Origin: JBFHDX01 sp041584475
Lineage (GTDB): Bacteria > Pseudomonadota > Alphaproteobacteria > UBA8366 > JADFVY01
Assembly: GCA_041584475.1 (NCBI GenBank)
Contig: JBFHDX010000004.1
Location: 1 to 64,000 of the forward strand
DNA length: 64,000 bases
Reading direction: 5' to 3'
The position numbers and the translations under genes were made by a program. The notes beneath the pieces were generated by a model. The model had not been told where the DNA came from. It ran no database searches and saw only the letters and a program-made list of their open reading frames with translations. Of the stretch, positions 49,293-58,225 are shown piece by piece. Position 1 is the stretch's first letter. Each line of letters starts with the position of its first letter.

Positions 49293-49380
49293 CTCTGTCT
49301 TTCCGGATCCAGATCGTTGTTGCGCGATGGAATTTGCCGTCCTGACGGCCCGGCCCGCAACCGGGTTTCTGTCCAGCGAG

Positions 49381-49947
49381 TTAAATGGACGTTTGTTCCT
49401 CCGATGACAAGCCCCCGGCGGGAGCCTCGCCGCCATTCATGTCGCCGAAATCCAGCAGTTCGGGAGGGTGGCCTTCGGCCTCGAGGAAGCGCACGAGGTC
49501 CTGCGGCGCGATCGCCGTCGTCCGGTCGTTCCGCAACGGGTGTGCGTTCACCGGGCCGTGCGCCAGCACCGCCTCGTCGAGTACCATGCTGACCTTGCCG
49601 GCGCGGTCGTTGATCACCGCGAACGGCGTCACCGCGCCGGGGATGACCCCGAGATGCTCCATCAGCAGCTCGGCGCTGCCGAACGAGAGCGTCCCCTGGG
49701 CACCGAGTCGGCGGCGCAGCGCCTTGAGATCGATCTCCCTCGATTCCAGCACCGTCAGCAGCCACATGCGACGTTTCTTGTCGCGCAGGAACAGGTTCTT
49801 GATGTGAACGCCCGGGAGATCGCCGCGCAGCGCCCGCGACTGCTCGACCGTGTACAGCGGGGCGTGCGCGTGGGTCCGGTGCTCGAGCCCGAGCTCGTCG
49901 AGGCGGCGGAACAGGGCAGAATCGTCGAAGTCCGTGTCACGTGCCAT
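49381..49947 (-). CDS. prolyl-tRNA editing deacylase family protein (ProXp/YbaK-like)
   Basis: A 188-aa single-domain trans-editing factor related to the INS domain. It has the conserved KNLFLRDKKRRMWLL lysine block, LGVIPGAVTPFAVIND and VNAHPLRNDRTTAI (GXXXP and NxHPL motifs) of PrdX/ProXp-ala proteins, which hydrolyse mischarged Ala-tRNA-Pro. It is 88 nt upstream of the thioredoxin-TPR gene on the same strand. Confidence 0.92.
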   Translation of the reverse strand: MARDTDFDDSALFRRLDELGLEHRTHAHAPLYTVEQSRALRGDLPGVHIKNLFLRDKKRRMWLLTVLESREIDLKALRRRLGAQGTLSFGSAELLMEHLGVIPGAVTPFAVINDRAGKVSMVLDEAVLAHGPVNAHPLRNDRTTAIAPQDLVRFLEAEGHPPELLDFGDMNGGEAPAGGLSSEEQTSI

Positions 49948-50121
49948 GGCGCTCGACTCTTAGCGGCAGCGGCGCGCCGCCGCAAGCCGCGTCGGCACGC
50001 CCGCCAGGCCGCCGTGACCGTCGATCGCGGCCACACGCCGCTTGCAAACAGCGTCGCTTTGCGTATTATGCCCGCCGCACCGGACGGCCCTGGCGCGGCC
50101 TCTCCGGCCTGTATGCGAAGC

Positions 50122-50196
50122 GCGGGCGTAGCTCAGGGGTAGAGCGCAACCTTGCCAAGGTTGAAGTCGTGGGTTCGAATCCCATCGCCCGCTCCA
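50122..50196 (+). tRNA. tRNA-Gly (anticodon GCC)
   Basis: A complete cloverleaf. The 7-bp acceptor stem is GCGGGCG (50122-50128) with CGCCCGC (50186-50192), the D-loop holds AGCTCAGGGGTAGAGC, the anticodon stem-loop CAACC-TTGCCAA-GGTTG has GCC at 50154-50156, the T-arm has GGTTCGAATCC, and the encoded CCA is at 50194-50196. It is the only tRNA in the window. Confidence 0.97.
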
Positions 50197-50463
50197 TAAC
50201 CCGGTCATCTGCAGATCCTGGTCGCGGACGACGCCGCAGCCGTGCCGCGGCCGGCGGTCCGGTCGCGCCGTTCCCCCGTCGCCTGGCGTGACGGCACTTG
50301 CCCCGGCCTCGTCTGTGGGACTTTAATGAGTTCCGGGCCGCATCGCCGCCGCACGACGATCGGACGGGCCGCGGACCGGCCCGCGTGGGGGCGGTCCCGG
50401 CGGCGGCAAGGTCCGCCGGCAAAAGGCGGGCGGCCGCGCGCCAAGGACGGGAGGAGAGGGGTC
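50197..50463. other. 267-bp GC-rich leader region between tRNA-Gly and gdh
   Basis: No gene is visible. TTGCCC (50298-50303) and TTTAAT (50322-50327) with 18-bp spacing are a weak promoter candidate about 130 nt before gdh. The region after it is very GC-rich and able to fold. GGGAGGAGAGGGG directly precedes the gdh start. Confidence 0.35.
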
Positions 50464-53400
50464 ATGACAGCGCGGACGACGACGCAGAAGGACGAGACGG
50501 TCGACACCGTCGTCTCCCTCATGCGGGCGCGCATCGCCGATGCGAAGGCCGAAATCGCGGAACGATTCATCCGGCAGTATTACGACGATATCGCGGCCGA
50601 GGACATTCTCGGCACCGATCCGGAGGATCTGTATGGCGCGGCGTTGTCGCTGTGGCAGTTCGGCGCCCAGCGCAAGCCGGGTGAGACCAAGATCCGGGTC
50701 TACAATCCGCGCGTCGAGAAGCACGGCTGGCACTCGGCCCATACGGTGGTCGAGATCGTGCAGGACGACATGCCGTTCCTCGTCGACTCGGTGACCATGG
50801 CGCTGCACCGGCGCGGCCTGACGGTGCATCTCGTCGTGCACCCACAGTACCGCGTCGAGCGGGACCGCTCGGGCAAGCTCGTCGCCTTGCGATCGCGCAG
50901 CGATGACGGTGATGGTGTCGCCGCGGAGTCGTTCATGCATGTGGAGGTGGACGAGCAGGGCTCGCCCGAGCTGCTGCGCGCGATCCACGACGAGATCGAC
51001 GCCGCGCTCGGCGACGTGCGCTCGGCGGTCACGGGATGGCGCGGGATGTGCGACCGTGTCGCGGCGCTGGTCGACGAACTCAAGCAGTCGCCGCCGCACG
51101 GCGTCAGCCAGGAGGAGGTCAACGAGACGATCTCCTTCCTGCGCTGGCTGCTCGACGATCATTTCACCTTCCTCGGCTATCGCGAAATGGCGATCGAGGG
51201 AGAGGATCGCGAGGCGCGCATCCGCGTCGACGAGGAGAGTTGCATCGGCCTGCTTCGCGATCCCGCGATCTCGGTGTTCCAGGGTCTGCGCCGGCTCGGT
51301 CAGCTGCCCGCGGAGGTGCAGCGCTATCTGCGCGAGCCGCACGTCCTGGTCCTGACCAAGAGCAACCAGCGCTCGACGGTGCACCGCCCGGCCTACATGG
51401 ACGCGATCGCGGCCAAGCGGTTCGATGCCGACGGTCGGGTCGTCGGCGTGCGCCTGTTCGTCGGTCTGTTCACCTCGTCGGTGTACAACCAGACGCCACG
51501 CGAGATCCCGCTGCTCAGGCGCAAGGTGTCCGAACTGATCGAGCGCGCCGGCTACGGCGAGACGAGCCACGCCGGCAAGGCGCTCGTGCACATCCTCGAC
51601 AATTTTCCGCGCGACGAACTGTTCCAGATCGGCATGGACGATCTGTACGAGATATCGCGCGGCATCGTGCAATTGCAGGAGCGCAAGCGGATCGCCTTGT
51701 TCCTCCGGCGCGATCCCTTCGAGCGCTTCTTGTCGGCCTTCGTCTACGTCCCGAAGGATCGTTTCAATACGGCGCTGCGGATGGCCTTCGAGCGGATCCT
51801 GACGACGGCGCTCGGGGGCACGATCGGGGGCCGCTACACGCATATGAGTGACGATGTGCTCAGCCGCCTCCACTTCATCATCGAGACCCGGCCGGGCAAG
51901 ATTCCGGATTACGACGTCAAGGAGATCGAGGCCCGCCTCGTCGAGGCCGGCCGCTCGTGGAACGACAGGCTGCAGCAGGCGCTGACGGAGACGCTCGGAG
52001 AGGAACGGGGGATCAAGGTCCTGGCGCGCTACGAGGACGCGTTCCCGGTCAACTACAGCGAGGCGTTCTCGCCGCACACCGCGATCTACGACATCAGTTG
52101 CATCGAAAGGACGCTCGAGACCAACGAGCTCGGCATGAACCTCTATCACCCGATCGAGGCGGCCGAGCACGAGGTCCGGTTCAAGATCTACTGCACCGGT
52201 GAGCCGATCCCGCTGTCCGACGTGCTGCCGATGATGGAGAATATGGGGCTCAGGGTACTCGGCGAGGTGCCGTACGAGATCACGCCGCGCGACGCCAAGC
52301 GTTCGGTCTGGATGCACGATTTCTCGCTGGTCACGGCGGACGCGAGGCCGGTCGAATTCGACCCGCTGCGCGAGCCGTTCCACGAGAGCTTCGCCCGCAT
52401 CTGGCGCGGCGAGATGGAAAATGACGGGTTCAACCGTCTCGTCGTGACCGCCGGACTCGGCTGGCGCCAGATCGTCGTGCTGCGCGCCTACTGCAAATAC
52501 CTGCGTCAGGCGGCGATCCCCTTCAGCCAGGCCTATATGGAGCAGACGCTGGCGCGCAACGGGCCGATCGCCCGCCTGCTCGCCGACCTGTTCGAGGTTC
52601 GCTTCGATCCCGACTTCGAGGGCGATCGCGAGGCCGAGGAGGCGCGGATCACCGAGGTCGTCGTCGCCGCGCTCGACGGTGTCGAAAACCTCGACGAGGA
52701 CCGTATCATCCGGCGCTTCATCAACATCGTCCAGGCGACGCTGCGGACCAATTTCTACCAGCACACCGGGGACGGGCTGCCGAAGGAGCGCCTCGTGTTC
52801 AAGCTCGATGCACGGCGGATCGACGAATTGCCGGCACCGCGGCCCTATCGCGAGATTTTCGTATACAGCCCACGCGTCGAGGGCGTGCATCTGCGCTTCG
52901 GTCCGGTGGCGCGCGGCGGGCTGCGCTGGTCCGACCGGCGCGAGGACTTCCGGACCGAGATCCTCGGCCTGGTCAAGGCGCAGCAGGTCAAGAACGCGGT
53001 CATCGTTCCCGTCGGCTCGAAGGGCGGGTTCGTGCTCAAGCGACCGCCTCCGCCGGGCGACCGCGAAGCCCTGCTGGCCGAGGGCATCGCCTGCTACAAG
53101 ACCTTCATCTCCGGCATGCTCGACGTGACCGACAACCGCGTCGGCGACGACGTCGTGCCGCCGCCGCGCGTGTTGCGCAAGGATGAGGACGATCCCTATC
53201 TCGTTGTCGCCGCCGACAAGGGGACCGCGACCTTCTCCGACATCGCCAACGAGATCGCGCAGGACTACGGGTTCTGGCTCGACGACGCCTTCGCCTCCGG
53301 CGGTTCCGCCGGTTACGACCACAAGAAGATGGGAATCACCGCCCGCGGCGCCTGGGAGTCCGTGAAACGCCATTTCCGGGAGATGGGCCACGACACCCAG

Positions 53401-55299
53401 AGCGAGGATTTCACGGTCGTCGGTGTTGGCGATATGTCGGGCGACGTGTTCGGCAACGGCATGCTTTTGAGCGAGCACATCCGACTGCTCGGCGCCTTCA
53501 ATCATCTGCACATCTTCGTCGACCCCGACCCCGACGCGGCGAAGAGCTTTGCCGAGCGCAGGCGCCTTTTCGAACTGCCGCGCAGCAGTTGGGCCGACTA
53601 CGACCCGAAGCTCATCTCCAAGGGCGGCGGCGTCTTCGAACGGCGCGCCAAGTCGGTGGCGATCTCGCCGCAGATGCGCAAGGCGTTCGACATCGAGGCC
53701 GAAAAACTGACGCCGGCCGAGCTGGTCCGCGCGATGCTCAGGGCGCAGGTCGACCTGCTGTGGTTCGGTGGCATAGGCACCTACGTCAAGGCGTCGTCCG
53801 AAACCGACGGCGATGTCGGCGACCGCGCCAACGACGCGCTGCGCGTGGCCGCGCGCGACCTGCGCTGCAGGGTGCTCGGCGAGGGCGCCAATCTGGGTGT
53901 GACGCAACGCGGCCGTATCGAATACGCGCTGCGCGGTGGACGCATCAACACCGACGCCATCGACAACTCCGCCGGCGTCGACACCTCCGACCACGAGGTC
54001 AACATCAAGATCCTGACGGGCGACCTGATTGCCCGCAAGAAACTGTCGCGCAAGCAGCGCGACAAGCTGCTCCAGGAAATGACCGAGGAGGTGGCGGCCC
54101 TGGTGCTGCGGGACAACTATCAGCAGACGCAATCGATTACCGTCGTCCAGTTCCAGGGTACGCAGCGCCTCGACGAGCAGCAGCGGCTGATGCGGGCGCT
54201 GGAGCGGGCCGGCCGCCTCGACCGCGCGCTCGAATTCCTGCCGGACGACGAGACGATCGGCGAGCGCCATTCCGCGAGCCAAGGTCTGACGCGGCCCGAA
54301 CTGGCCGTGCTTCTCGCCTACGCGAAGATCGTTACCTACGACGCCCTGCTCGCCTCGGACCTGCCGGACGACCCGCTGCTGCGCGACGATCTCGCGCGCT
54401 ATTTCCCCGAGCCGGTCCGCAAGAAATTCTCCAAGGCCATCGAGCGCCACAGGCTGCGCCGCGAGATCATCGCGACCGGCCTCACCAACTCGATCATCAA
54501 TCGGACCGGGCCCGGCTTCATCAACGAAATGCAGCTGAAGACCGGCATGGACGCGCCGGCGATCGTGCGCGCCTACACGGTTGCACGCGAGGTCTTCGAC
54601 CTGCGCTCGATCTGGCAGGACATCGAGGCCCTCGACAACACGGCTCCGGCCGAGGCGCAGACCCTCATGCTGCTGGAAACGGTGCGCACGATCTGGCGCA
54701 CCTCGCCCTGGTTCCTGGCCAACTGCGCCCAGCCGCTGGACATCACCGCCGCCGTCGCCGAGTTCCACGAAGGCATGCAGCGGATCGCGGCGGTATTGCG
54801 GGACATTCTCACCGACGCGCAACGGGACGATCTGGTTCAGCGGACCCGGCCCTACGCCCAGCCCGGTGTTCCTGAAGACCTGACCGTTCGTCTGGGCCGC
54901 CTGAAGGCGCTGTCGTCATCGCTCGACATCGTGCGCATCGCCGCGGCCAGCGGCCAGCAGGTGGAAGACGTGGGCGCCGCCTATTTCCTCGTCGGCGACC
55001 GCTTCCGGCTCGACTGGCTGCGCCTGGCGGCCGGCACCATGAAGGCGGACAATCATTGGCACCGACTAGCCCTTGCGGCGATCATCGACGATCTGTGGGG
55101 CCATCAGAACGATCTCACGTCGGCCGTCCTGTGCAACGGCGAGACCGGGGTCGCGGCGGTCGCGCGCTGGCTCGAGTCGCGTGCCGAACGGATGGAGAGT
55201 CTCGACCAGCTGCTGCACGATATCGAGTCGTCGACTGCCCCCGATCTGGCGATGCTCGCCGTTGCCAATCGCCAGCTGCGCGCGGTGGCGGCCGGTTGA
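50464..55299 (+). CDS. gdh: NAD-specific glutamate dehydrogenase, large (180-kDa type)
   Basis: Catalyses glutamate oxidation to 2-oxoglutarate and ammonia with NAD. The 1611-aa length is that of the L_180 class (Azospirillum/Pseudomonas type). The N-terminal half holds ACT-like regulatory segments (MPFLVDSVTMALHRRGLTVHLVVHPQ). The catalytic region around residues 815-960 shows ARGGLRWSDRREDFRTEILG, the substrate-binding VGSKGGFVLK and GGSAGYDHKKMGITARGAWESV. The nucleotide-binding GEGANLGVTQRGRIEYAL follows near residue 1140. ATG at 50464 follows GGGAGGAGAGGGG. Convergent with ybjQ at 12 nt. Confidence 0.96.
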   Translation: MTARTTTQKDETVDTVVSLMRARIADAKAEIAERFIRQYYDDIAAEDILGTDPEDLYGAALSLWQFGAQRKPGETKIRVYNPRVEKHGWHSAHTVVEIVQDDMPFLVDSVTMALHRRGLTVHLVVHPQYRVERDRSGKLVALRSRSDDGDGVAAESFMHVEVDEQGSPELLRAIHDEIDAALGDVRSAVTGWRGMCDRVAALVDELKQSPPHGVSQEEVNETISFLRWLLDDHFTFLGYREMAIEGEDREARIRVDEESCIGLLRDPAISVFQGLRRLGQLPAEVQRYLREPHVLVLTKSNQRSTVHRPAYMDAIAAKRFDADGRVVGVRLFVGLFTSSVYNQTPREIPLLRRKVSELIERAGYGETSHAGKALVHILDNFPRDELFQIGMDDLYEISRGIVQLQERKRIALFLRRDPFERFLSAFVYVPKDRFNTALRMAFERILTTALGGTIGGRYTHMSDDVLSRLHFIIETRPGKIPDYDVKEIEARLVEAGRSWNDRLQQALTETLGEERGIKVLARYEDAFPVNYSEAFSPHTAIYDISCIERTLETNELGMNLYHPIEAAEHEVRFKIYCTGEPIPLSDVLPMMENMGLRVLGEVPYEITPRDAKRSVWMHDFSLVTADARPVEFDPLREPFHESFARIWRGEMENDGFNRLVVTAGLGWRQIVVLRAYCKYLRQAAIPFSQAYMEQTLARNGPIARLLADLFEVRFDPDFEGDREAEEARITEVVVAALDGVENLDEDRIIRRFINIVQATLRTNFYQHTGDGLPKERLVFKLDARRIDELPAPRPYREIFVYSPRVEGVHLRFGPVARGGLRWSDRREDFRTEILGLVKAQQVKNAVIVPVGSKGGFVLKRPPPPGDREALLAEGIACYKTFISGMLDVTDNRVGDDVVPPPRVLRKDEDDPYLVVAADKGTATFSDIANEIAQDYGFWLDDAFASGGSAGYDHKKMGITARGAWESVKRHFREMGHDTQSEDFTVVGVGDMSGDVFGNGMLLSEHIRLLGAFNHLHIFVDPDPDAAKSFAERRRLFELPRSSWADYDPKLISKGGGVFERRAKSVAISPQMRKAFDIEAEKLTPAELVRAMLRAQVDLLWFGGIGTYVKASSETDGDVGDRANDALRVAARDLRCRVLGEGANLGVTQRGRIEYALRGGRINTDAIDNSAGVDTSDHEVNIKILTGDLIARKKLSRKQRDKLLQEMTEEVAALVLRDNYQQTQSITVVQFQGTQRLDEQQRLMRALERAGRLDRALEFLPDDETIGERHSASQGLTRPELAVLLAYAKIVTYDALLASDLPDDPLLRDDLARYFPEPVRKKFSKAIERHRLRREIIATGLTNSIINRTGPGFINEMQLKTGMDAPAIVRAYTVAREVFDLRSIWQDIEALDNTAPAEAQTLMLLETVRTIWRTSPWFLANCAQPLDITAAVAEFHEGMQRIAAVLRDILTDAQRDDLVQRTRPYAQPGVPEDLTVRLGRLKALSSSLDIVRIAAASGQQVEDVGAAYFLVGDRFRLDWLRLAAGTMKADNHWHRLALAAIIDDLWGHQNDLTSAVLCNGETGVAAVARWLESRAERMESLDQLLHDIESSTAPDLAMLAVANRQLRAVAAG

Positions 55300-55311
55300 T
55301 GACCGCCGTGG

Positions 55312-55632
55312 TCAGCGCAGTCGCACCGCCGTGCCGCTGACCGCAACCATGAGCATCGACCCTTCCGTGCCCACCGCCTCGTAGTCGACGCTGACCCCGA
55401 CGACGGCGTTCGCGCCCAGCTCGCCGGCGCGTTCCTGCATGTCCTTCATTGCCTCTTCCATGCCGCCGCGAAGCACGGACTCGTATGCGCCCGAGCGCCC
55501 ACCGAGGAAATCGGTAATGCCTGCGAACAGGTCGCGAAACACGTTCGCCCCGTAGATCGCTTGCCCCGCGACGACGCCGAGATAATCCTCGACCTGGTGC
55601 CCCTGGACGGTGTCGGTTGTGGTGATCAGCAT
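55312..55632 (-). CDS. YbjQ/UPF0145 family protein
   Basis: A 106-aa protein of the YbjQ family: ITTTDTVQGHQVEDYLGVVAGQAIYGANVFRDLF, GARGYESVL-like SGAYESVLRGG and ELGANAVVGVSVDYE. Family structures form pentameric rings sometimes called heavy-metal-binding, but no function is established. The start ATG at 55632 is on the strand opposite the MFS gene, which begins 101 nt away. Confidence 0.9.
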   Translation of the reverse strand: MLITTTDTVQGHQVEDYLGVVAGQAIYGANVFRDLFAGITDFLGGRSGAYESVLRGGMEEAMKDMQERAGELGANAVVGVSVDYEAVGTEGSMLMVAVSGTAVRLR

Positions 55633-55733
55633 CGCGTTCGCTCCTCGGTCAATGCGTCGTTCCGGCTTCTTCCGATCGCGCCGGCATGGTAGGCACTGTC
55701 GGTGGTAATTGCCATTGCGAAGGGGGAACCGAA

Positions 55734-56990
55734 ATGGCAGGGCGGCGGGCGGTCCTCTCCTGGTGCCTCTACGACTGGGCGAACTCGGCCTATCCGACGA
55801 TCATCACGACCTTCATTTTCGGGACCTATTTCACCAAGGCCGTTGCCCCGTCGCCGGAGTCCGGCACCGCCGCCTGGGGCAACGCGATCGGCATCGCCGG
55901 CTTGGCCGTCGCCCTGCTCGGCCCGGTCGTCGGTGCGATCGCCGACCAGGGCGGGCGCCGCAAGCCGTGGCTTGCGGTCTTCACCGCGCTCGCCGTCGGC
56001 GGCACCGCCCTGCTCTGGTACACGCTTCCGGATCCCGACTACGTGTTGTGGGCCCTGGTGCTCGTGGCGCTGACCAACATGGCGTTCGAGTTCGGCATGG
56101 TTTTCTACAACGCGATGTTGCCCGACATGGTCGGGCCGGATCGCGTCGGCCGCGTATCCGGCTGGGGCTGGGGCGTCGGCTATATTGGCGGCCTGCTGTG
56201 CCTCGTCATCGCTTTGTTCGGGTTCGTCGAGACCGAGGCGCCGATTTTCGGTGTTACGACCGAGGCCGCCGGCCACGTCCGGGCGACGACGCTGCTGACG
56301 GCCGTCTGGTTCGCGCTGTTCGCCGTGCCGTTGTTTCTGTTCACGCCGGACCGCCCGGCCGGCGGAATCGCGCCACGAGACGCCGTGCGCGGCGGCATCG
56401 CGGCGCTCATCAAGACGTTGCGCGAGATCGGTCGTTACCTGCCGATCGTGCGTTTTCTCGTGGCGCGGATGTTCTATGCCGACGGGCTGGTGACGCTGTT
56501 CGCGTTCGGCGGCATCTATGCGGCGGGGACCTTCGGGATGAGCTTCGCCGAAGTCGTGCAGTTCGGGATCGCGCTCAACGTCTCGGCCGGTCTCGGGGCG
56601 CTCGCCTTCGCCTCGGTCGACGATCGGATAGGCGCCAAGCCCGTCATCGTGATATCGCTGCTGGCGCTGATCGTGCTCGGCACCGCGGCGCTCGCGGTCG
56701 AGTCGAAGACGGCGTTCTGGTTCATCGGTGTCGGGCTCGGCATCTTCGTCGGTCCGGTGCAGGCGGCCAGCCGTTCGCTGATGGCCCGCCTGGCGCCGGC
56801 CGACATGCGCACGGAGATGTTCGGTCTCTTCGCGCTATCGGGCAAGGCGACGGCGTTCCTGGGGCCGCTCGCCTTCGGCTGGGCGACGCTGATGTTCGAC
56901 AGCCAGCGCGCCGGCATGGCGACGTTGCTGGCCTTCTTCATTGCCGGTCTGCTCATCCTGACGCGCGTGCGGGAACCCTGGCCGCCATGA
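55734..56990 (+). CDS. major facilitator superfamily transporter (UMF1/Atg22-like)
   Basis: A 418-aa membrane protein with 12 predicted helices in two blocks. It opens with AVLSWCLYDWANSAYPTIITTFIFG, characteristic of the UMF1/Atg22 branch, and has the inter-helix DQGGRRKPWLAV. Substrate is unknown. Atg22 relatives export amino acids. ATG at 55734 has AGGGGGA at good spacing, and an upstream in-frame extension to 55686 lacks one. It overlaps the FAD-reductase gene by 4 nt, so the two are translationally coupled. Confidence 0.88.
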   Translation: MAGRRAVLSWCLYDWANSAYPTIITTFIFGTYFTKAVAPSPESGTAAWGNAIGIAGLAVALLGPVVGAIADQGGRRKPWLAVFTALAVGGTALLWYTLPDPDYVLWALVLVALTNMAFEFGMVFYNAMLPDMVGPDRVGRVSGWGWGVGYIGGLLCLVIALFGFVETEAPIFGVTTEAAGHVRATTLLTAVWFALFAVPLFLFTPDRPAGGIAPRDAVRGGIAALIKTLREIGRYLPIVRFLVARMFYADGLVTLFAFGGIYAAGTFGMSFAEVVQFGIALNVSAGLGALAFASVDDRIGAKPVIVISLLALIVLGTAALAVESKTAFWFIGVGLGIFVGPVQAASRSLMARLAPADMRTEMFGLFALSGKATAFLGPLAFGWATLMFDSQRAGMATLLAFFIAGLLILTRVREPWPP

Positions 56991-58090
56991 AACGCTGCGA
57001 TCTGGCGATCGTCGGCGCCGGGTTCGCCGGGCTGGCCTGCGCCAGGGTGGCGGCCCGGCGCGGGCTGCGCGTCGTGGTGCTCGACCGCAAGGCGGAACCG
57101 GGTGCGCAGCTGCATACGACCGGCCTCGTGGTCAAGGAGGCGGCGGAGGAACTCGCCATGCCGGCGCATCTGTGCCGGGCAATCACCGGGGTGAGGCTGT
57201 ATTCGCCGCGGCTCCGGAGTATCGACCTGCAGTCGCCCGGTTATTTCTTCGTTGCGACGGACACCGGCGGGCTGCTGCGCTGGCTCGCCGACGAGGCGGC
57301 GCAGGCCGGTGCCACGCTCGCATTCGGTCGGCCTTTCACCGGCGCGCGAGCCGACGGCGACGCGATCGTGCTCGACGAGCCGCCGCTGCGGGCGCGCTAC
57401 CTGGTCGGCGCCGATGGCTGCCGGTCGGCCGTGGCCCGGGCGTTCGGCCTCGGCGTGAACCGGCGCACGCTCATCGGTGTCGAGACCGAGTATTCCGGGC
57501 TGCTCGGCGTCGAGCCGGACCGTCTCCATTGCTTCCTCGATCGCGACCTGGCCCCGGGATATATCGGCTGGGTCGTGCCGGGTGTCGGCGTCACCCAGGT
57601 CGGGCTCGCCAGTCGCGACGGCACCAAACCCCGTTACGATGGGTTGCTCGGAAAGCTCAGCGAGACGTTCGACTTCACGCGCGCCCGCGTCGTGGAGCGC
57701 CGCAGCGGCCCGATCCCGATCGGCGGAACGGTCGCACCCTTCGCAGGCGACCGTGTCCTGCTCGTCGGCGACGCCGCCGGGCTGGTGTCGCCGCTGACCG
57801 CCGGCGGAATCCATCCCGCGCTACGGTTCGGTCGGCGCGCCGCGGAGCTGATCGCCGACCATCTGTGCGAAGACGGGCCCGATCCCGGTCGCATTCTCGC
57901 CGCCGAATACCCGCGATACCGCTGGAAAATGCTGCTGCGGCGGGGCATCGACCGGGATCCGCCGAACTGGATGTACGACTGGTCCCTCGGCCTGCCGGTG
58001 ACGCGCGCCCTGGCCCGGCTTATCTATTTCCATCACAAGGGGCTGAAATCGGCCGCCGCCTGGCGCGACTTGCTCGGCCCCAACCCCTGA
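56987..58090 (+). CDS. FAD-dependent oxidoreductase, geranylgeranyl-reductase-like
   Basis: A 367-aa flavoprotein with the FAD dinucleotide motif LAIVGAGFAGLACARVAARRG at the N-terminus and DRVLLVGDAAGLVSPLTAGGIHPALRFGRRAAEL in the C-terminal half, the layout of geranylgeranyl reductase and related prenyl or carotenoid saturating or hydroxylating enzymes. Which substrate it acts on is not visible. It starts inside the MFS stop (ATGA). I see nothing in the window that would supply an isoprenoid pathway. Confidence 0.8.
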   Translation: MKRCDLAIVGAGFAGLACARVAARRGLRVVVLDRKAEPGAQLHTTGLVVKEAAEELAMPAHLCRAITGVRLYSPRLRSIDLQSPGYFFVATDTGGLLRWLADEAAQAGATLAFGRPFTGARADGDAIVLDEPPLRARYLVGADGCRSAVARAFGLGVNRRTLIGVETEYSGLLGVEPDRLHCFLDRDLAPGYIGWVVPGVGVTQVGLASRDGTKPRYDGLLGKLSETFDFTRARVVERRSGPIPIGGTVAPFAGDRVLLVGDAAGLVSPLTAGGIHPALRFGRRAAELIADHLCEDGPDPGRILAAEYPRYRWKMLLRRGIDRDPPNWMYDWSLGLPVTRALARLIYFHHKGLKSAAAWRDLLGPNP

Positions 58091-58225
58091 CCCGTCAGGC
58101 TAGAGCCTTATCCGATTGATTCGCTCCAGCCCGCGCCGCCACCCGGCCAGCCAACGGTATCGTATGCCGTGGGTGCCCGGATGGGGGAGCGGGCCGGTGC
58201 CGATTCCACGTAAGTGGATGATGTA

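Noticed and set aside
50323..54822. Very long open frame antisense to gdh (about 1500 codons)
   Set aside because: It is a shadow of GC-rich coding sequence on the opposite strand. Its translation shows no family motif, and the gdh frame has the full conserved enzyme.
55709..56986. A long upstream extension in the frame of the FAD-oxidoreductase gene
   Set aside because: The MFS gene occupies this stretch in another frame, and the oxidoreductase family starts at the ATG overlapping the MFS stop (56987).
58091..58225. Possible dispersed repeat or terminator in the gap between the oxidoreductase and purH
   Set aside because: Only one copy of the text (near 58100-58125) is in the window, and the small CCAC/GTGG stem at 58206-58217 has no T run, so neither a repeat nor a terminator can be supported.
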